Of a DNA stretch of 64,000 nt, positions 53,238-63,020 are shown piece by piece. Location of the stretch: positions 67,658 to 131,657 of the forward strand of contig JACABB010000004.1 in NCBI GenBank assembly GCA_013376985.1, read 5' to 3'. The translations under genes and the position numbers were made by a program. Source of the DNA: Bacteroidales bacterium. GTDB lineage: Bacteria; Bacteroidota; Bacteroidia; Bacteroidales; Tenuifilaceae. Within the stretch, counting starts at the first letter, position 1; the number at the start of each line of letters is the position of its first letter. The notes under the pieces are model-generated. The model made no database searches, had not been told where the DNA came from, and saw only the letters and a program-made list of their open reading frames with translations.

Positions 53238-54101
53238 GAGCCTGTTTAAATTTAGTTATCTGGGAATAAGGCTATTGATTAGCTAATTTGATTCTTTTTT
53301 CTGAACTTGCGCAAACACCAATCTGAGCAAGCGATAATAAAATACCCAACCAGCCTAACCAATAGCCAGTGGCAATGTATAAAAAAGATTCTGAACGACA
53401 AGCGCAAGCGCAAAGTTCGCCTGCACAGGGTATGGGATACCATCCTCTACCAGCTAAAAACGGGCTGCCAGTGGCGGATGCTACCGAAGGAATTCGGGGC
53501 TTGGAGTACGGTGTACTAATACTTCCGCAAATGGCTAATTAGCGGGACTTGGCACCGAGTGCAGGCGAAGCTCCGTGAGCTGGTGAGGGAGAAGCACTCC
53601 CGCAAGTCATCCCCCAGCCTTGGAATCATCAACTCCCAGTCGGTAAAGAACAGCGAGCGGAGCGTTCCCGATAAGGGGTATGATGGGAACAAGAGGATAA
53701 AAGGGCGTAAGCGGCATATCGTGGGATACCATGGGAATCCTGATGTGCATCGTTGTAACAGCAGCAAATGTGCATGACAGCGTGGCTGCTGAACAAGTAT
53801 TCAAAAGGTTGGAGGGGAAGTGCCCTAGGCTGAAAAAGATACTTGCCGATGGAGGCTATGCAGGTGAAAGATTGATAAAGCTGGCCCAAACCGAATTAGG
53901 GGTGGAGCTTGATGTTGTAACCCGTGGTGATGAAGCGGCTTTCAGGGTTATTCCGAAGCGCTGGATTGCAGAACGTTCAATATCATGGCTGATGTGGTCA
54001 AGGCATCTCTGCAAAGATTATGAGATGAATACTGAATCAAGCGAGGCTTGGGTAATCGTGGCTTCCATTGCTATGATGGTGAAGGATTTTTAAACAGGCT
54101 C
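53238..54101 (+). mobile_element. IS5-family insertion sequence (864 bp), inactive
   Basis: Perfect 13-bp terminal inverted repeats GAGCCTGTTTAAA (53238-53250) and TTTAAACAGGCTC (54089-54101) are flanked by a direct TAA at 53235-53237 and 54102-54104. Length, 3-bp duplication and transposase type fit the IS427/IS1031-like subgroups of IS5. Base composition is visibly higher in GC than the surrounding DNA, pointing to an outside origin. Confidence 0.9.
53307..54093 (+). pseudogene. IS5-family DDE transposase, broken
   Basis: The frame from 53307 (TTG; 'YPTSLTNSQWQCIKKILND', 'TGCQWRMLPKEFGAWSTVY') hits TAA at 53517, resumes in the same frame ('FRKWLISGTWHRVQAKLREL', 'GYDGNKRIKGRKRHIVG'), then shifts by one near 53725-53731 ('MGILMCIVVTAANVHDSVAA', 'KILADGGYAGERLI', 'RWIAERSISWLMWSR') and ends at 54093. 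The second Asp and the Glu of the DDE triad are visible, but the first is Asn in 'GIINSQSVKNSE' where the family has D-S-Q-S-V-K. Nonsense, frameshift and catalytic change make it inactive; the frameshift alone could be programmed. Confidence 0.88.
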
Positions 54102-54229
54102 TAACTATGCCCAGAATGTTTTTCATAATTTATATTGACCTATAATATAGAAAAACATATAAGAAAAACTCCCCTGAACTGATTATTCAAGGAAATTTTT
54201 CTTACATACTGAACTTATTCTAAGTGAGT

Positions 54230-54646
54230 TTAGTTTTTAGAAATCAACCAATTTTTTGCATTATCTAAGTTGTTAAAATATTGAATTTCAACGCCAAATG
54301 CATTCGATGCGTTTTTATTAGCACCTTCCATACTCAGTTTCCCAAAAATATCATCAGGGACAACAAAGGCAAAATACCTCAACCCTACTTTTTGAGCTTT
54401 TGGAAACCAAATAGTATTTAACCATTCCTGTACTTCTGGTTTTAATACCTTCATTCTCTTTACATCATTCAATTGTTTTTTCAGGTTCTTAGTTTCAAGA
54501 ATATTAAGTAGTTGGTTAGCAACTGCCTTAAATTCATCAGAAGATAAAAAACCAACAAAGGTTCCAATTGCTGCATTAGTTTCAATATCGTACAATGCAG
54601 TTGATGTTTCATTTACTTTCATAGGATAATTATTATTATTTAACAA
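54230..54646 (-). CDS. SpoIIAA/STAS-like hypothetical protein
   Basis: The 138-residue product (a second ATG at 54622 may be the true start) alternates strands and helices with 'IGTFVGFLSSDEFKAVANQL', 'LKPEVQEWLNTIWFPKAQKV', 'FAFVVPDD' and 'FNNLDNAKNWLI', the general layout of small SpoIIAA/STAS-like proteins common in Bacteroidota. No catalytic motif is seen. It stands alone upstream of the exporter remnant, in AT-rich surroundings. Function is unknown. Confidence 0.6.
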   Translation of the reverse strand: MLNNNNYPMKVNETSTALYDIETNAAIGTFVGFLSSDEFKAVANQLLNILETKNLKKQLNDVKRMKVLKPEVQEWLNTIWFPKAQKVGLRYFAFVVPDDIFGKLSMEGANKNASNAFGVEIQYFNNLDNAKNWLISKN

Positions 54647-55346
54647 ATAAAAACATTTATGTCAATAAAAAATAAACTATAACTTTTTACAAAAATAGGT
54701 ATAATTTGTTTTAATAAAAATATACAAATTGAATAATAATTTTATTGTTAAGTTTAATACAATAAAACTTACTTTATTAGAGCAATAAAATCAATAATTT
54801 TCATTAAAATAAATATCTTTAAAAAAAGAATACATCTATTTTAAAAGTTATTACTTAGCGATTCATTTTACTTAAAAACTCTTACAAATATTTTATAATA
54901 ATGAATCTTAAGCATTTTTTAAATATTTGAAATGTTAAAATTCATTAGAAAATTCTTTAATAAATTAAAAAATAAGTTTTTACGAACATAAAACATATAA
55001 ATAATAGCATTGGTTAAGCAATAAAATAATATAATGTAACAAAGGAATTCTGTAATCTAAGTTTGTCACAATCTATTCCATGGCATCATAAAGTAAAGTC
55101 ATCAACAAAAAAATTCAGAACATACCTGAGCATAAAAACAATACCTAATTAGAGATTTTTTTGTTCAAGTAATTATTAATCAAACTTATAAATATTTAGA
55201 TGTAAATAAATTAAACTAAAATATCAAACACCTAATGAGGCAAAATTTCAAAAAGAATTTCAACAACTGTTTGATTATTCCATAGACTCTTCCTCTTAAA
55301 TCCATTTTCACAAAAGTTGAATCATTAACTCTAGGAAAAATGGGGA
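54647..55346. other. 700-bp very AT-rich intergenic region
   Basis: I find no ORF, promoter box, repeat or hairpin that stands out. It separates the exporter remnant from the LLM-KamA pair and may be eroded coding DNA. Confidence 0.5.
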
Positions 55347-56369
55347 TTACAAATTTTCTAACTTTGGTATTAATTTTTTTGAAATATAAGATATGTTTTC
55401 CTCAAAGGAATCAAAGATGCCATAAGGGGGTGAAAACATTATGCCTTTAACCGGTTTCCCTTTAATCAACGATTTAATACGATTGGCAACATCGGTAGGT
55501 GTGCCTGATAAAGTAAGCATTGATACAAACTCATCGGGTATGAGATTGCTCGCTTCTAAATAGTTTCCATGTTTCGACTCATGGTCTATTTTTTTTATTA
55601 ACGAAGAATTCACATCAACCTTATGCTGTTTAAGTATTGTTTTTAAATATGGTATATAAACTGCTAGCGTCTTTTTTGCTGTTTCTAAAGCTTTAACAGG
55701 GTTGTCAGCAACACAAATCATACCACCAAGCGAGATATGCTTGGAATAAATATCTGTTGAATCTTTACATCCTTTAAGAAATGCTTTTGATATCTTATTT
55801 AAATAAGTTTCTGTAAAAACTTCAGCAAGTTGAACTTCATTAGAATATTTTCCTCCAAGGTAAGCCATTTTACAATTCCATGTTGCGGTTACTATGTATG
55901 GTTTTATTGGAGGAGGGATTCTTAGAATAGCATTTTTCGAGGTATTAAACACCTCTCCGTGAAAACCATTTTTGTTTTGTTTGAAGAAGTGACGGACTAA
56001 AAGTAATGTTTCCTTGAAAGCTTCTCGGGTATATTTTTCTTTAACTTCCATTTTTAAGAAATCAAAAAAAGCGCCTCTGCCTAATCCTAGAATAGAACGA
56101 CCATGGCTAATTGTATCAAGAAATGCTGCATTTGATGCAATTAGTGCAGGGTGTCTATAAAAACCATTTACTAAACAAGGACCAATTTCAATTTTATTGG
56201 TATGCTCAGCAATTAGATTAAGAATTGGGAATGAAGGGTAAAACATTAGATCATCATAAACATAAATCCGATCGAAGCCTAATGATTCGATGGCTTTGCC
56301 AAAACGAATATACTCTTCAGGGTTATAAGAACCCTGAAGAGCAACATAAAAACCTAACCCTTTATTCAT
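55347..56369 (-). CDS. LLM-class (luciferase-like) flavin-dependent oxidoreductase
   Basis: The 340-residue TIM-barrel product has family landmarks 'GKAIESLGFDRIYVYDDLM', 'IEIGPCLVNGFYRHPALIAS', 'HGRSILGLGRGAF' and 'LSGTPTDVANRIKSLI', as in FMN/F420-dependent luciferase-like enzymes of the methylene-tetrahydromethanopterin reductase type. It oxidises or reduces small organic substrates using reduced flavin. It starts 48 bp after the KamA-type gene stop on the same strand, and this pairing suggests steps in modifying an amino-acid precursor. F420 or FMN use cannot be decided by eye. Confidence 0.82.
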   Translation of the reverse strand: MNKGLGFYVALQGSYNPEEYIRFGKAIESLGFDRIYVYDDLMFYPSFPILNLIAEHTNKIEIGPCLVNGFYRHPALIASNAAFLDTISHGRSILGLGRGAFFDFLKMEVKEKYTREAFKETLLLVRHFFKQNKNGFHGEVFNTSKNAILRIPPPIKPYIVTATWNCKMAYLGGKYSNEVQLAEVFTETYLNKISKAFLKGCKDSTDIYSKHISLGGMICVADNPVKALETAKKTLAVYIPYLKTILKQHKVDVNSSLIKKIDHESKHGNYLEASNLIPDEFVSMLTLSGTPTDVANRIKSLIKGKPVKGIMFSPPYGIFDSFEENISYISKKLIPKLENL

Positions 56370-56417
56370 GTTAATAATTATCTTTTTTACACTGATAATT
56401 GTAGTATTGTCTACAAT

Positions 56418-57566
56418 TTAATCTTCCCCATCTATGTAATAACCTTCAATCATGCCATCTTTAGTTTCTGAGTGCATAGGAGGTAAATTCTTTTTTGCAA
56501 TTGAACGGAAATCGTCTGCCTTATATAGTAATTTAGTTTTTATCATTTTAACCCCATTAATTTCAGCATAATCAAAAGATGAATCTGGACCAACATGTAC
56601 CTTCCCTCCTGAAGGAGCGTATACATAATGCGGTATAGAACAAGACGATTCGGTACATAACTGCTTATAGATATCCAACCCTTTTTGAACAGAGATTCTT
56701 AAATGGTCACTACCCTCCACAGGCATACAATGATTCATATAATAAATAATTATATTATTCCTAAGTAAGAGATGAAATAGGCGTTTTATTGTATTAGCAT
56801 CATCATTTATTCCTTTAAGTAGAACGGTCTGATTTCTTAATGTAATTCCATTTGATGTAAGTTTATAACACGCTTGTAACACTTCTGGTTGTAATTCATC
56901 TGGGTGATTGAAATGTACGTTAATAGCGAGGTATTTACTTTTTGCCGGATTATGGAAATTGGGTTTAATATAACTTGCAAGATGATTGCAAATATCACTA
57001 GTGAATTTTTCCGGGCTATTCAGGAGCATTCGTGTACCTATTCTTATTTCAGAAATATTCTTTAAGGCAGAAAGCTGATCAAGCAAATAAAACAACTTTG
57101 TTGTATCCATAAACGGATCACCCCCTGTAATTAATGCCCCTCTTACTTCAGGCATTTTTCCAATTTCTTCAACAGCTAAATCAATTTCATCAAAGGTCAT
57201 GCTTTTCCTGTTTCGCATAACTCTGCTTTTCTTATAGCAGAAACGGCAGTATGCAGGACAGTCAAAATGAGGTGTTAAAAGCACTCTATCCTTATATAAT
57301 CTTTCTAAACCATACACATGTGATGTTTTCTTTCCTTCCTCGAAAGGCGTTGCAGTACCATTAGTCTGTGCTTCCAGAGGAGAGGGTAAAAACTGTTTTC
57401 TAATACTTTCATATTTTGACATCAGTTTTTTGAGATAAGGAGTAACTCTAACAGGACTATTTTCAATAACTTGGTTGATAATAATCCTTTCTGATTCATT
57501 TTTTGCATAGTAATGAACCATCTCGTTGAAAGTCTCATTACGTAGTTCCTTGATAAGTTGATTCAT
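56418..57566 (-). CDS. KamA-family radical SAM aminomutase (lysine 2,3-aminomutase-like)
   Basis: The 382-residue product has the [4Fe-4S]/SAM motif CPAYCRFC (CxxxCxxC) near residue 110, 'GALITGGDPFMDT' and the PLP-lysine context 'YAPSGGKVHVG', the KamA hallmarks. It lacks the long N- and C-terminal parts of clostridial KamA (416 residues) but is complete for the core. Such enzymes move an amino group from C2 to C3 of lysine, arginine or glutamate. Beta-amino acids are typical building blocks of nonribosomal peptides, matching the other cluster-type genes here. The exact substrate is not assignable by eye. Confidence 0.88.
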   Translation of the reverse strand: MNQLIKELRNETFNEMVHYYAKNESERIIINQVIENSPVRVTPYLKKLMSKYESIRKQFLPSPLEAQTNGTATPFEEGKKTSHVYGLERLYKDRVLLTPHFDCPAYCRFCYKKSRVMRNRKSMTFDEIDLAVEEIGKMPEVRGALITGGDPFMDTTKLFYLLDQLSALKNISEIRIGTRMLLNSPEKFTSDICNHLASYIKPNFHNPAKSKYLAINVHFNHPDELQPEVLQACYKLTSNGITLRNQTVLLKGINDDANTIKRLFHLLLRNNIIIYYMNHCMPVEGSDHLRISVQKGLDIYKQLCTESSCSIPHYVYAPSGGKVHVGPDSSFDYAEINGVKMIKTKLLYKADDFRSIAKKNLPPMHSETKDGMIEGYYIDGED

Positions 57567-58058
57567 AAAAATGAGTTTAAAAGGTTAATTACTGATTAGC
57601 TTATAATTTGTCAAAAACTCTAGCTTTGAATATTTAATGCTTATAGCTATTATCTAAGTATTTAATGGTTAATGTTAAGCCTATTCACTGAGCAATAACA
57701 ATTGGCATTAATTTCTCATCAAAACATTGATTATTAACACAATGAATCCCGAAAAATCAAAGAACAAATGAGTATATCATTTATTAGCAAAACATACCCT
57801 TCTACTTATATATTCCAAAAAGTGCTAAAAAGTGACATGGTTTTTTGAACTTTTTTTTACATCCTGATAATCTGCATCTTACAATTATGAGTTTGAATTA
57901 TAAAAAGCAATTATCAATGTATTTAAATCTTTGCAACTATTTCCAAAGCAGAAAAATCTGATTTTTTAAACTTTTGCAAGTTGTTTTTTAACTTTTGTCA
58001 TTTTATTTTCAAAAAAAAAGATAAACCATAATGCAACAACCTCTTTTTATTATATTTA
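57567..58058. other. 490-bp intergenic region between divergent genes
   Basis: Between the KamA-type gene (minus) and rmuC (plus). One stray plus-strand TAGCTTTG box is at 57621-57628, too far from rmuC to be its promoter. No minus-strand TAnnTTTG was found for the KamA operon. Confidence 0.5.
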
Positions 58059-58066
58059 TAGTTTTG
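58059..58066 (+). promoter_or_regulatory. rmuC -7 promoter element
   Basis: TAGTTTTG matches TAnnTTTG and ends 16 nt before the ATG at 58083, implying a very short leader. No -33 TTG is present at the expected distance. Confidence 0.45.
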
Positions 58067-58082
58067 ATATAATCATATTTGT

Positions 58083-59582
58083 ATGTTCGAAAATATTGTA
58101 TTCCTGTGCATTGGTTTTTTGATTGGTGCCATAACACTTTGGTTAATCAATAAAATTAAAATGCATTCTGATTACTTTGATGCAGAAAAGCAAATAAGCA
58201 GTCAACTTGAAGAAAGAAATAACCAATTATTGATAACCCGCGATAGATTATTGAGAAGCGAAGAACTTATAAAATCTCTACAAATAGATTTGAATACCGA
58301 AAGAACACAAAAATTGGACATAACAACAAAATTTTCGGCTCTTGAAGCAACATATAATGAGGCCTTAAAACAACATGTTTCCCTTATAGAAGAAATTAAA
58401 AAATCAGATGCTGAGACAAAGCGCCTATCCGATCTACAAGGTAAATCAAACAATAGAGGCGTTGAACTCGAAATGGAAAATAAGTATCTCAAAGAATCTT
58501 TAGAAAAGCAAAAATTAGAGTTAGAAGACATAGGGAAAAAGTTTTCGAATGAATTCAAACTTTTAGCGGATCAAATCCTCGAAGATAAAACCCAGCGATT
58601 CACCAAAATGAATCAAGAAAACTTAGATCGATTACTTAAACCTCTCGGAGAGAATATCTTACTATTCCAAAAACAGGTTCAAGAAGTCTATGAAAAAGAA
58701 AGTAAGGAGCGATTTTCATTAGGAAATGAGGTTAAACAACTTAGGGAACTTAATCAAACAATTAGCCAAGAGGCAAAAAATCTTACAGAGGCTTTAAAGG
58801 GGCAAGCAAAAACTCAGGGTAACTGGGGAGAGATGATTCTTGAAAGTATACTTGAAAAATCAGGATTGGTAAAAGGTCGAGAGTATTCAGTACAGGAATC
58901 TGTTAAGGATATAGAGGGTAAAAGGTTTCAACCTGATGTGATTATTTCGTATCCCGATAACCGCAAGGTAGTGATTGATTCTAAAGTATCGTTAGTCGCT
59001 TATGAACGTTATAGTTCAAGCACAAACAAAGAGGATCAGGATAAAGCACTTTTGGAGCATCTTCGTTCTATACGAAATCATATTGACTCATTGAGTTCCA
59101 AAAACTATCAAGATTTAGTTGGCTCTCTCGATTCTGTGATGATGTTTATACCAGTTGAACCAGCCTATATGGTTGTTATGGAGGCAGATTCAGAGCTATG
59201 GAATTACGCTTATAGCAAAAGGGTTTTACTTATTAGCCCAACCAATTTAATTGCAGCATTGAAACTCATTTATAACCTTTGGCAACATGAATTTCAAAAT
59301 CGCAATGCACTTGAAATAGCGAATAGAGGCGGACTTCTTTATGATAAGTTTGTGGGATTTATTGAAAATCTTCAAGCAATCGGAGAAAATATACATAAAG
59401 CTCATGTCAGTTACGAGTCAGCATTTAGTCAACTTAAGGATGGAAAAGGAAATCTAATTACACAAGCAAAGCAACTTAAAGAATTAGGGGTAAAAGCAAA
59501 AAAAACAATACCAAATGAACTAATTGATGGTACGGATGTTGATGATTTAAGTCTCAAAGGTCAATTACCATCAAATGAGTAA
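58083..59582 (+). CDS. rmuC: RmuC-family protein (DNA recombination)
   Basis: The 499-residue product has an N-terminal membrane anchor (residues 3-24), a long coiled coil (about 30-190) and the RmuC core with 'TQGNWGEMILESILEKSGLV', 'RFQPDVIISYPDNRKVVIDS' and 'PVEPAYMVVMEADSELWNYA'. The core has a restriction-endonuclease-like fold (D...DxK pattern in 'PDVIISYP..VVIDSK'). RmuC limits inversion of short repeats in E. coli. The glycosyltransferase gene overlaps the last 8 nt. Confidence 0.93.
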   Translation: MFENIVFLCIGFLIGAITLWLINKIKMHSDYFDAEKQISSQLEERNNQLLITRDRLLRSEELIKSLQIDLNTERTQKLDITTKFSALEATYNEALKQHVSLIEEIKKSDAETKRLSDLQGKSNNRGVELEMENKYLKESLEKQKLELEDIGKKFSNEFKLLADQILEDKTQRFTKMNQENLDRLLKPLGENILLFQKQVQEVYEKESKERFSLGNEVKQLRELNQTISQEAKNLTEALKGQAKTQGNWGEMILESILEKSGLVKGREYSVQESVKDIEGKRFQPDVIISYPDNRKVVIDSKVSLVAYERYSSSTNKEDQDKALLEHLRSIRNHIDSLSSKNYQDLVGSLDSVMMFIPVEPAYMVVMEADSELWNYAYSKRVLLISPTNLIAALKLIYNLWQHEFQNRNALEIANRGGLLYDKFVGFIENLQAIGENIHKAHVSYESAFSQLKDGKGNLITQAKQLKELGVKAKKTIPNELIDGTDVDDLSLKGQLPSNE

Positions 59583-60522
59583 TTTATCAGTTATGATTTC
59601 AATTTGTATTCCCGTATATAATTTTGATGTTACTGAGTTAACCAATTCTCTGCTTGAGCAGGCAGATAAAATTGGTTATCCGATAGAGATTCTTTTGTTC
59701 GACGATCATTCTCTTTCATATTTTAAAAAGATAAACGCTCAACTGAATAGCAAAAAAAATGTTAATTATCTTGAATTTGACTTTAATATTGGCCGCTCAA
59801 AAATTCGCAATCGCTTAGCTGACTTTGCTTCAGGCAATTGGCTTCTATTTCTCGATTGCGATATGGTGATTGACGATCCCAATTTTCTAAAAGGGTATGT
59901 TGACTCGTTAAATAAAGCACAAGTTATTTGTGGCGGCATCAAATACTCAAAAAAGCCTATCAGAGAAGAACTTATACTTCGTTGGAAATATGGAGTTTCT
60001 CGTGAATGCAAAAAAGCTATTCTTCGACAATTATCACCCTATAACTCATTTATGAGTGGTAATTTTTTAATTACAAGTGAGGCGTTCCATTCTATTCGTT
60101 TTAACGAAGAAATCTCGGGATATGGCCATGAGGACACTGTTTTTGGGATTAACCTAAAGCGTCGAAAAGTACCAATACTACATATTGATAATCCAAGTTT
60201 TCACCTTGGTTTAGAGCCTTGTTTCGACTTCCTACAGAAATCAGAACAAAGCGTTATTAACCTTTCAAAATTGATGCATAATGCACCCGATTTACGAAAA
60301 GATCTTGAACGGTCGGTTAGGGTATTAAAAGTATTTAAAATACTTAGACTTTTAGGCTTAACGATGCCTCTTCGCTGGGTGTTTCGTGTTATAAATCCCT
60401 TTATCAGACGTAGTTTATGCAGTAAGCATCCATCTTTGTTAATGTTTGATGTATATAAACTTGCTCTACTTGCAAAACTTTACTCAAAAGGTTGGATGTC
60501 ATCGTTAACTAAATACTTTTAA
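59575..60522 (+). CDS. family 2 glycosyltransferase
   Basis: The 315-residue protein begins 'SVMISICIPVYNFDVTELTN', with the nucleotide-sugar residues 'ILLFDDHS', the DxD motif in 'WLLFLDCDMVI' and a GT2 catalytic region 'GYGHEDTVFGINLKRR'. No N-terminal membrane anchor is evident, though the C-terminus is hydrophobic and basic. It transfers a sugar to an unknown acceptor, probably a surface glycan or lipid. It overlaps rmuC by 8 nt, so it is translationally coupled; the functional link is not clear. Confidence 0.9.
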   Translation: MSNLSVMISICIPVYNFDVTELTNSLLEQADKIGYPIEILLFDDHSLSYFKKINAQLNSKKNVNYLEFDFNIGRSKIRNRLADFASGNWLLFLDCDMVIDDPNFLKGYVDSLNKAQVICGGIKYSKKPIREELILRWKYGVSRECKKAILRQLSPYNSFMSGNFLITSEAFHSIRFNEEISGYGHEDTVFGINLKRRKVPILHIDNPSFHLGLEPCFDFLQKSEQSVINLSKLMHNAPDLRKDLERSVRVLKVFKILRLLGLTMPLRWVFRVINPFIRRSLCSKHPSLLMFDVYKLALLAKLYSKGWMSSLTKYF

Positions 60523-60619
60523 CTGAGAAGAAATAACCTCTTGAACTAAGTTATAGTTGAAAGAGATTTTATCTTACTCTTCTTAATTTCTTTAATTTCA
60601 GAATAACTCCGTCAATTTT

Positions 60620-61924
60620 TTATTTCTGCCTAAAGAAAATCTGAATTGGTACACCTGTGAAATTGAATTTTTCACGGAGTTTATTCTCGATGTACCTTTT
60701 ATAAGGATCTCTTATATATTGAGGCAGGTTACAAAAAAATGCAAACGATGGAGTATGAGTTGGTAGCTGCGTGGCAAATTTAATTTTAATATGTTTTCCT
60801 TTATAGGCAGGTGGTGCATAAGCTTCAATTGCCTCTTGAAGAAAATCGTTTAGTTTAGATGTTTGAATCTTACGATTACGATTCTCATACACCTCCATAG
60901 CCGTTTCAAAAACCTTTAATAATCTTTGTTTTGTAATAGTAGATGTGAAGATAATTGGAACATCCTGAAAGGGTGCAATTATCTCTTTAATTGCTTTTGT
61001 ATATTGATCAGTAGATTTATGGTCTTTTTCAACCAAATCCCACTTGTTTACAACAACTACAACCCCTTTACGATTTTTAATAATAAGATTATATATATTT
61101 TGATCTTGACCTTCGAAACCAAGAGTAGCATCTATTAGTAAAATACATATATCCGCATTTTCAATAGCCCTAATTGAACGCATCACAGAGTAGAACTCTA
61201 AATCTTCAGTCACTTTGGTTTTCTTTCGTAAACCTGCTGTATCAATTAGGAAAAAATCATGTCCAAATTTATTATACCGAGAATAAATTGAATCGCGGGT
61301 TGTACCTGCTATAGGTGTTACAATATTTCGTTCCTCTCCTACTAAAGCATTTATCAAGGATGATTTACCAACATTTGGCCTTCCAACAATTGCAATTTTT
61401 GGAATGTTAATCTCTTCTTCTATTTCTTGACCTGTAAACTCTTTTACAATATCGTCAAGCAAATCACCAGTTCCCATACCGCTTATGGATGAAACACAGT
61501 AGGGATCACCTAATCCAAAATTGTAGAATTCGGTTGCATTCAGACGTAAGTTATTATTATCAACCTTGTTGGCTACAACAAAAACTTTCTTGTGACTTTT
61601 TCTAAGAATTTCGGCTACAGCCATATCCATAACAGTAATACCCGTTTGGGCATCAACCAGAAAAAGAATAACGTCTGACTCTTCGATAGCAATAGCAACC
61701 TGTTTGCGTATCTCCCCCTCAAAAATATCATCGGAGTTAATTACGTAACCACCTGTATCGATTATTGAAAATTCAATACCATTCCAGTCGGATTTTCCAT
61801 AGATTCTATCGCGTGTTACACCTGCTGTTTCATCAACAATCGCATGCCTCCCTCCAACCATACGGTTGAAAAATGTCGATTTCCCTACATTAGGACGTCC
61901 TACTACTGCAACTATATTTCCCAT
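60620..61924 (-). CDS. der: ribosome assembly GTPase Der (EngA)
   Basis: The 434-residue protein has two tandem GTPase domains, each with a P-loop ('[13 protein letters not shown]', '[13 protein letters not shown]'), DTGG/DTAG switch II and NKVD/NKWD specificity motifs, and a C-terminal KH-like domain. This is unique to Der, which matures the 50S subunit. It lies 139 bp downstream of era in the same direction. The full length is normal for the family. Confidence 0.97.
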   Translation of the reverse strand: MGNIVAVVGRPNVGKSTFFNRMVGGRHAIVDETAGVTRDRIYGKSDWNGIEFSIIDTGGYVINSDDIFEGEIRKQVAIAIEESDVILFLVDAQTGITVMDMAVAEILRKSHKKVFVVANKVDNNNLRLNATEFYNFGLGDPYCVSSISGMGTGDLLDDIVKEFTGQEIEEEINIPKIAIVGRPNVGKSSLINALVGEERNIVTPIAGTTRDSIYSRYNKFGHDFFLIDTAGLRKKTKVTEDLEFYSVMRSIRAIENADICILLIDATLGFEGQDQNIYNLIIKNRKGVVVVVNKWDLVEKDHKSTDQYTKAIKEIIAPFQDVPIIFTSTITKQRLLKVFETAMEVYENRNRKIQTSKLNDFLQEAIEAYAPPAYKGKHIKIKFATQLPTHTPSFAFFCNLPQYIRDPYKRYIENKLREKFNFTGVPIQIFFRQK

Positions 61925-62062
61925 GGATTGTATTTATTTGAGGGATGAATACGTATATTTTTACTATCAGATCGTGTTGCTGCTGTTTTGCAGTACTCCA
62001 CATCTCAATTATTTTGACCCTTAAGCCCTAACTCTAAGTACTCCAAACTCTAGGCACTCTTT

Positions 62063-62944
62063 TTACTGAATGTACCCAAATCGCTTTAGCTTATTGTCGT
62101 TATCGCGCCATTCAGGGTCAACCTTAACAAATAGTTCTAGGAAAACTTTTTTATCCAAAAACTTTTCAAGGTCTAAACGAGCTTCGATTCCAACCCGCTT
62201 TAACATTTTTCCCTGATGTCCAATAACAATGGCCTTTTGCGATTCGCGGCTAACATATATGACAGCTCTTATGCTATCGAGTTTTGTTCCCTCCTTGTAC
62301 TCTTCAATTTCAACCTCAACGGAATAGGGAATCTCCTTTTGGTAATGGAGAAGAATTTTTTCCCTTATAATCTCCGAGGCAAAAAACCTCATGGTTCGAT
62401 CGGTTAGGGTTTCTTTAGAAAAGTACTCTGGTCCTTCTGGGAGAATCTCTTTTATAATAGTGATTAACCCTTCAGTGTTAAATCCATGCAATGCTGAAAC
62501 TGGCAGAATCCTTGCACTTGGTAGCATCTTACCCCATATATCAACGAGTTCTGTAACTTTTTCTTGGTTGGTTAAATCAACTTTATTGATTACGAGTACA
62601 ATAGGAGTGCCCAATTTCTGGATTTTATCTAGAAATTCCTGATTCTTATTGGGAGTTTCAAAAGTATCTGTGATGTATAGAATAACATCAGCATCCTCAA
62701 GTGCAGATTCAACAAATCGCATCATTGACTCCTGCAGTTTATATGCAGGTTTGAGAACACCTGGAGTATCTGAGTATACAATCTGAAAATCTTCCCCATT
62801 AACAATTCCCATTATTCGATGACGGGTTGTTTGTGCTTTTTTGGTGATAATAGATATTTTTTCACCAACCAAAGCATTCATAAGAGTTGATTTACCAACA
62901 TTTGGATTTCCGATAATATTTACAAAACCCGATTTATGTGACAT
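62063..62944 (-). CDS. era: GTPase Era
   Basis: I start at ATG 62944 (MSHKSGFVNIIGNPNVGKST); an in-frame TTG lies 15 nt upstream. The GTPase domain has G1 'GNPNVGKST', G3 'DTPG', G4 'NKVD' and the C-terminal KH domain has 'VIGHQGKMLKRVGIEARLDL'. Era binds the 3' end of 16S rRNA and is needed for 30S maturation. Lengths are typical (about 293 residues). It follows the pseudouridine synthase gene by 76 bp. Confidence 0.97.
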   Translation of the reverse strand: MSHKSGFVNIIGNPNVGKSTLMNALVGEKISIITKKAQTTRHRIMGIVNGEDFQIVYSDTPGVLKPAYKLQESMMRFVESALEDADVILYITDTFETPNKNQEFLDKIQKLGTPIVLVINKVDLTNQEKVTELVDIWGKMLPSARILPVSALHGFNTEGLITIIKEILPEGPEYFSKETLTDRTMRFFASEIIREKILLHYQKEIPYSVEVEIEEYKEGTKLDSIRAVIYVSRESQKAIVIGHQGKMLKRVGIEARLDLEKFLDKKVFLELFVKVDPEWRDNDNKLKRFGYIQ

Positions 62945-63020
62945 CTTGCAAAGTATCAATTACTAAATATGATCTGAAAAAGTAGTGAAAACATTAATAT
63001 GCATGTTAAAATAGATTAAA

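Larger units (their letters stand above)
52822..54126 (-). pseudogene. C-terminal fragment of a SyrD/PvdE-like peptide-exporter ABC ATPase, split by an IS
   Basis: Downstream of the IS the frame reads 'IDLSNGQRKRLSLLKCYLEN', 'IYLFDEWAADQDSEF' and 'GKIVIAITHDDNYFDVADRI': ABC signature, Walker B (with the E-W-A-A-D-Q-D form special to cyclic-peptide exporters) and H-loop. Removing the IS and one TAA copy joins this exactly in frame to 'MKNILGIV' at 54126-54105, which aligns with the region before the Q-loop-like 'FDKLYG' stretch of the family. An in-frame stop precedes that ATG, so the membrane domain and Walker A were lost before the IS arrived. The fragment encodes about 150 residues of a normal ~550. 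Confidence 0.82.

Noticed and set aside
45693-57566. Functional NRPS or PKS cluster
   Set aside because: No adenylation, condensation, ketosynthase or carrier domain is encoded, and the exporter is a fragment.
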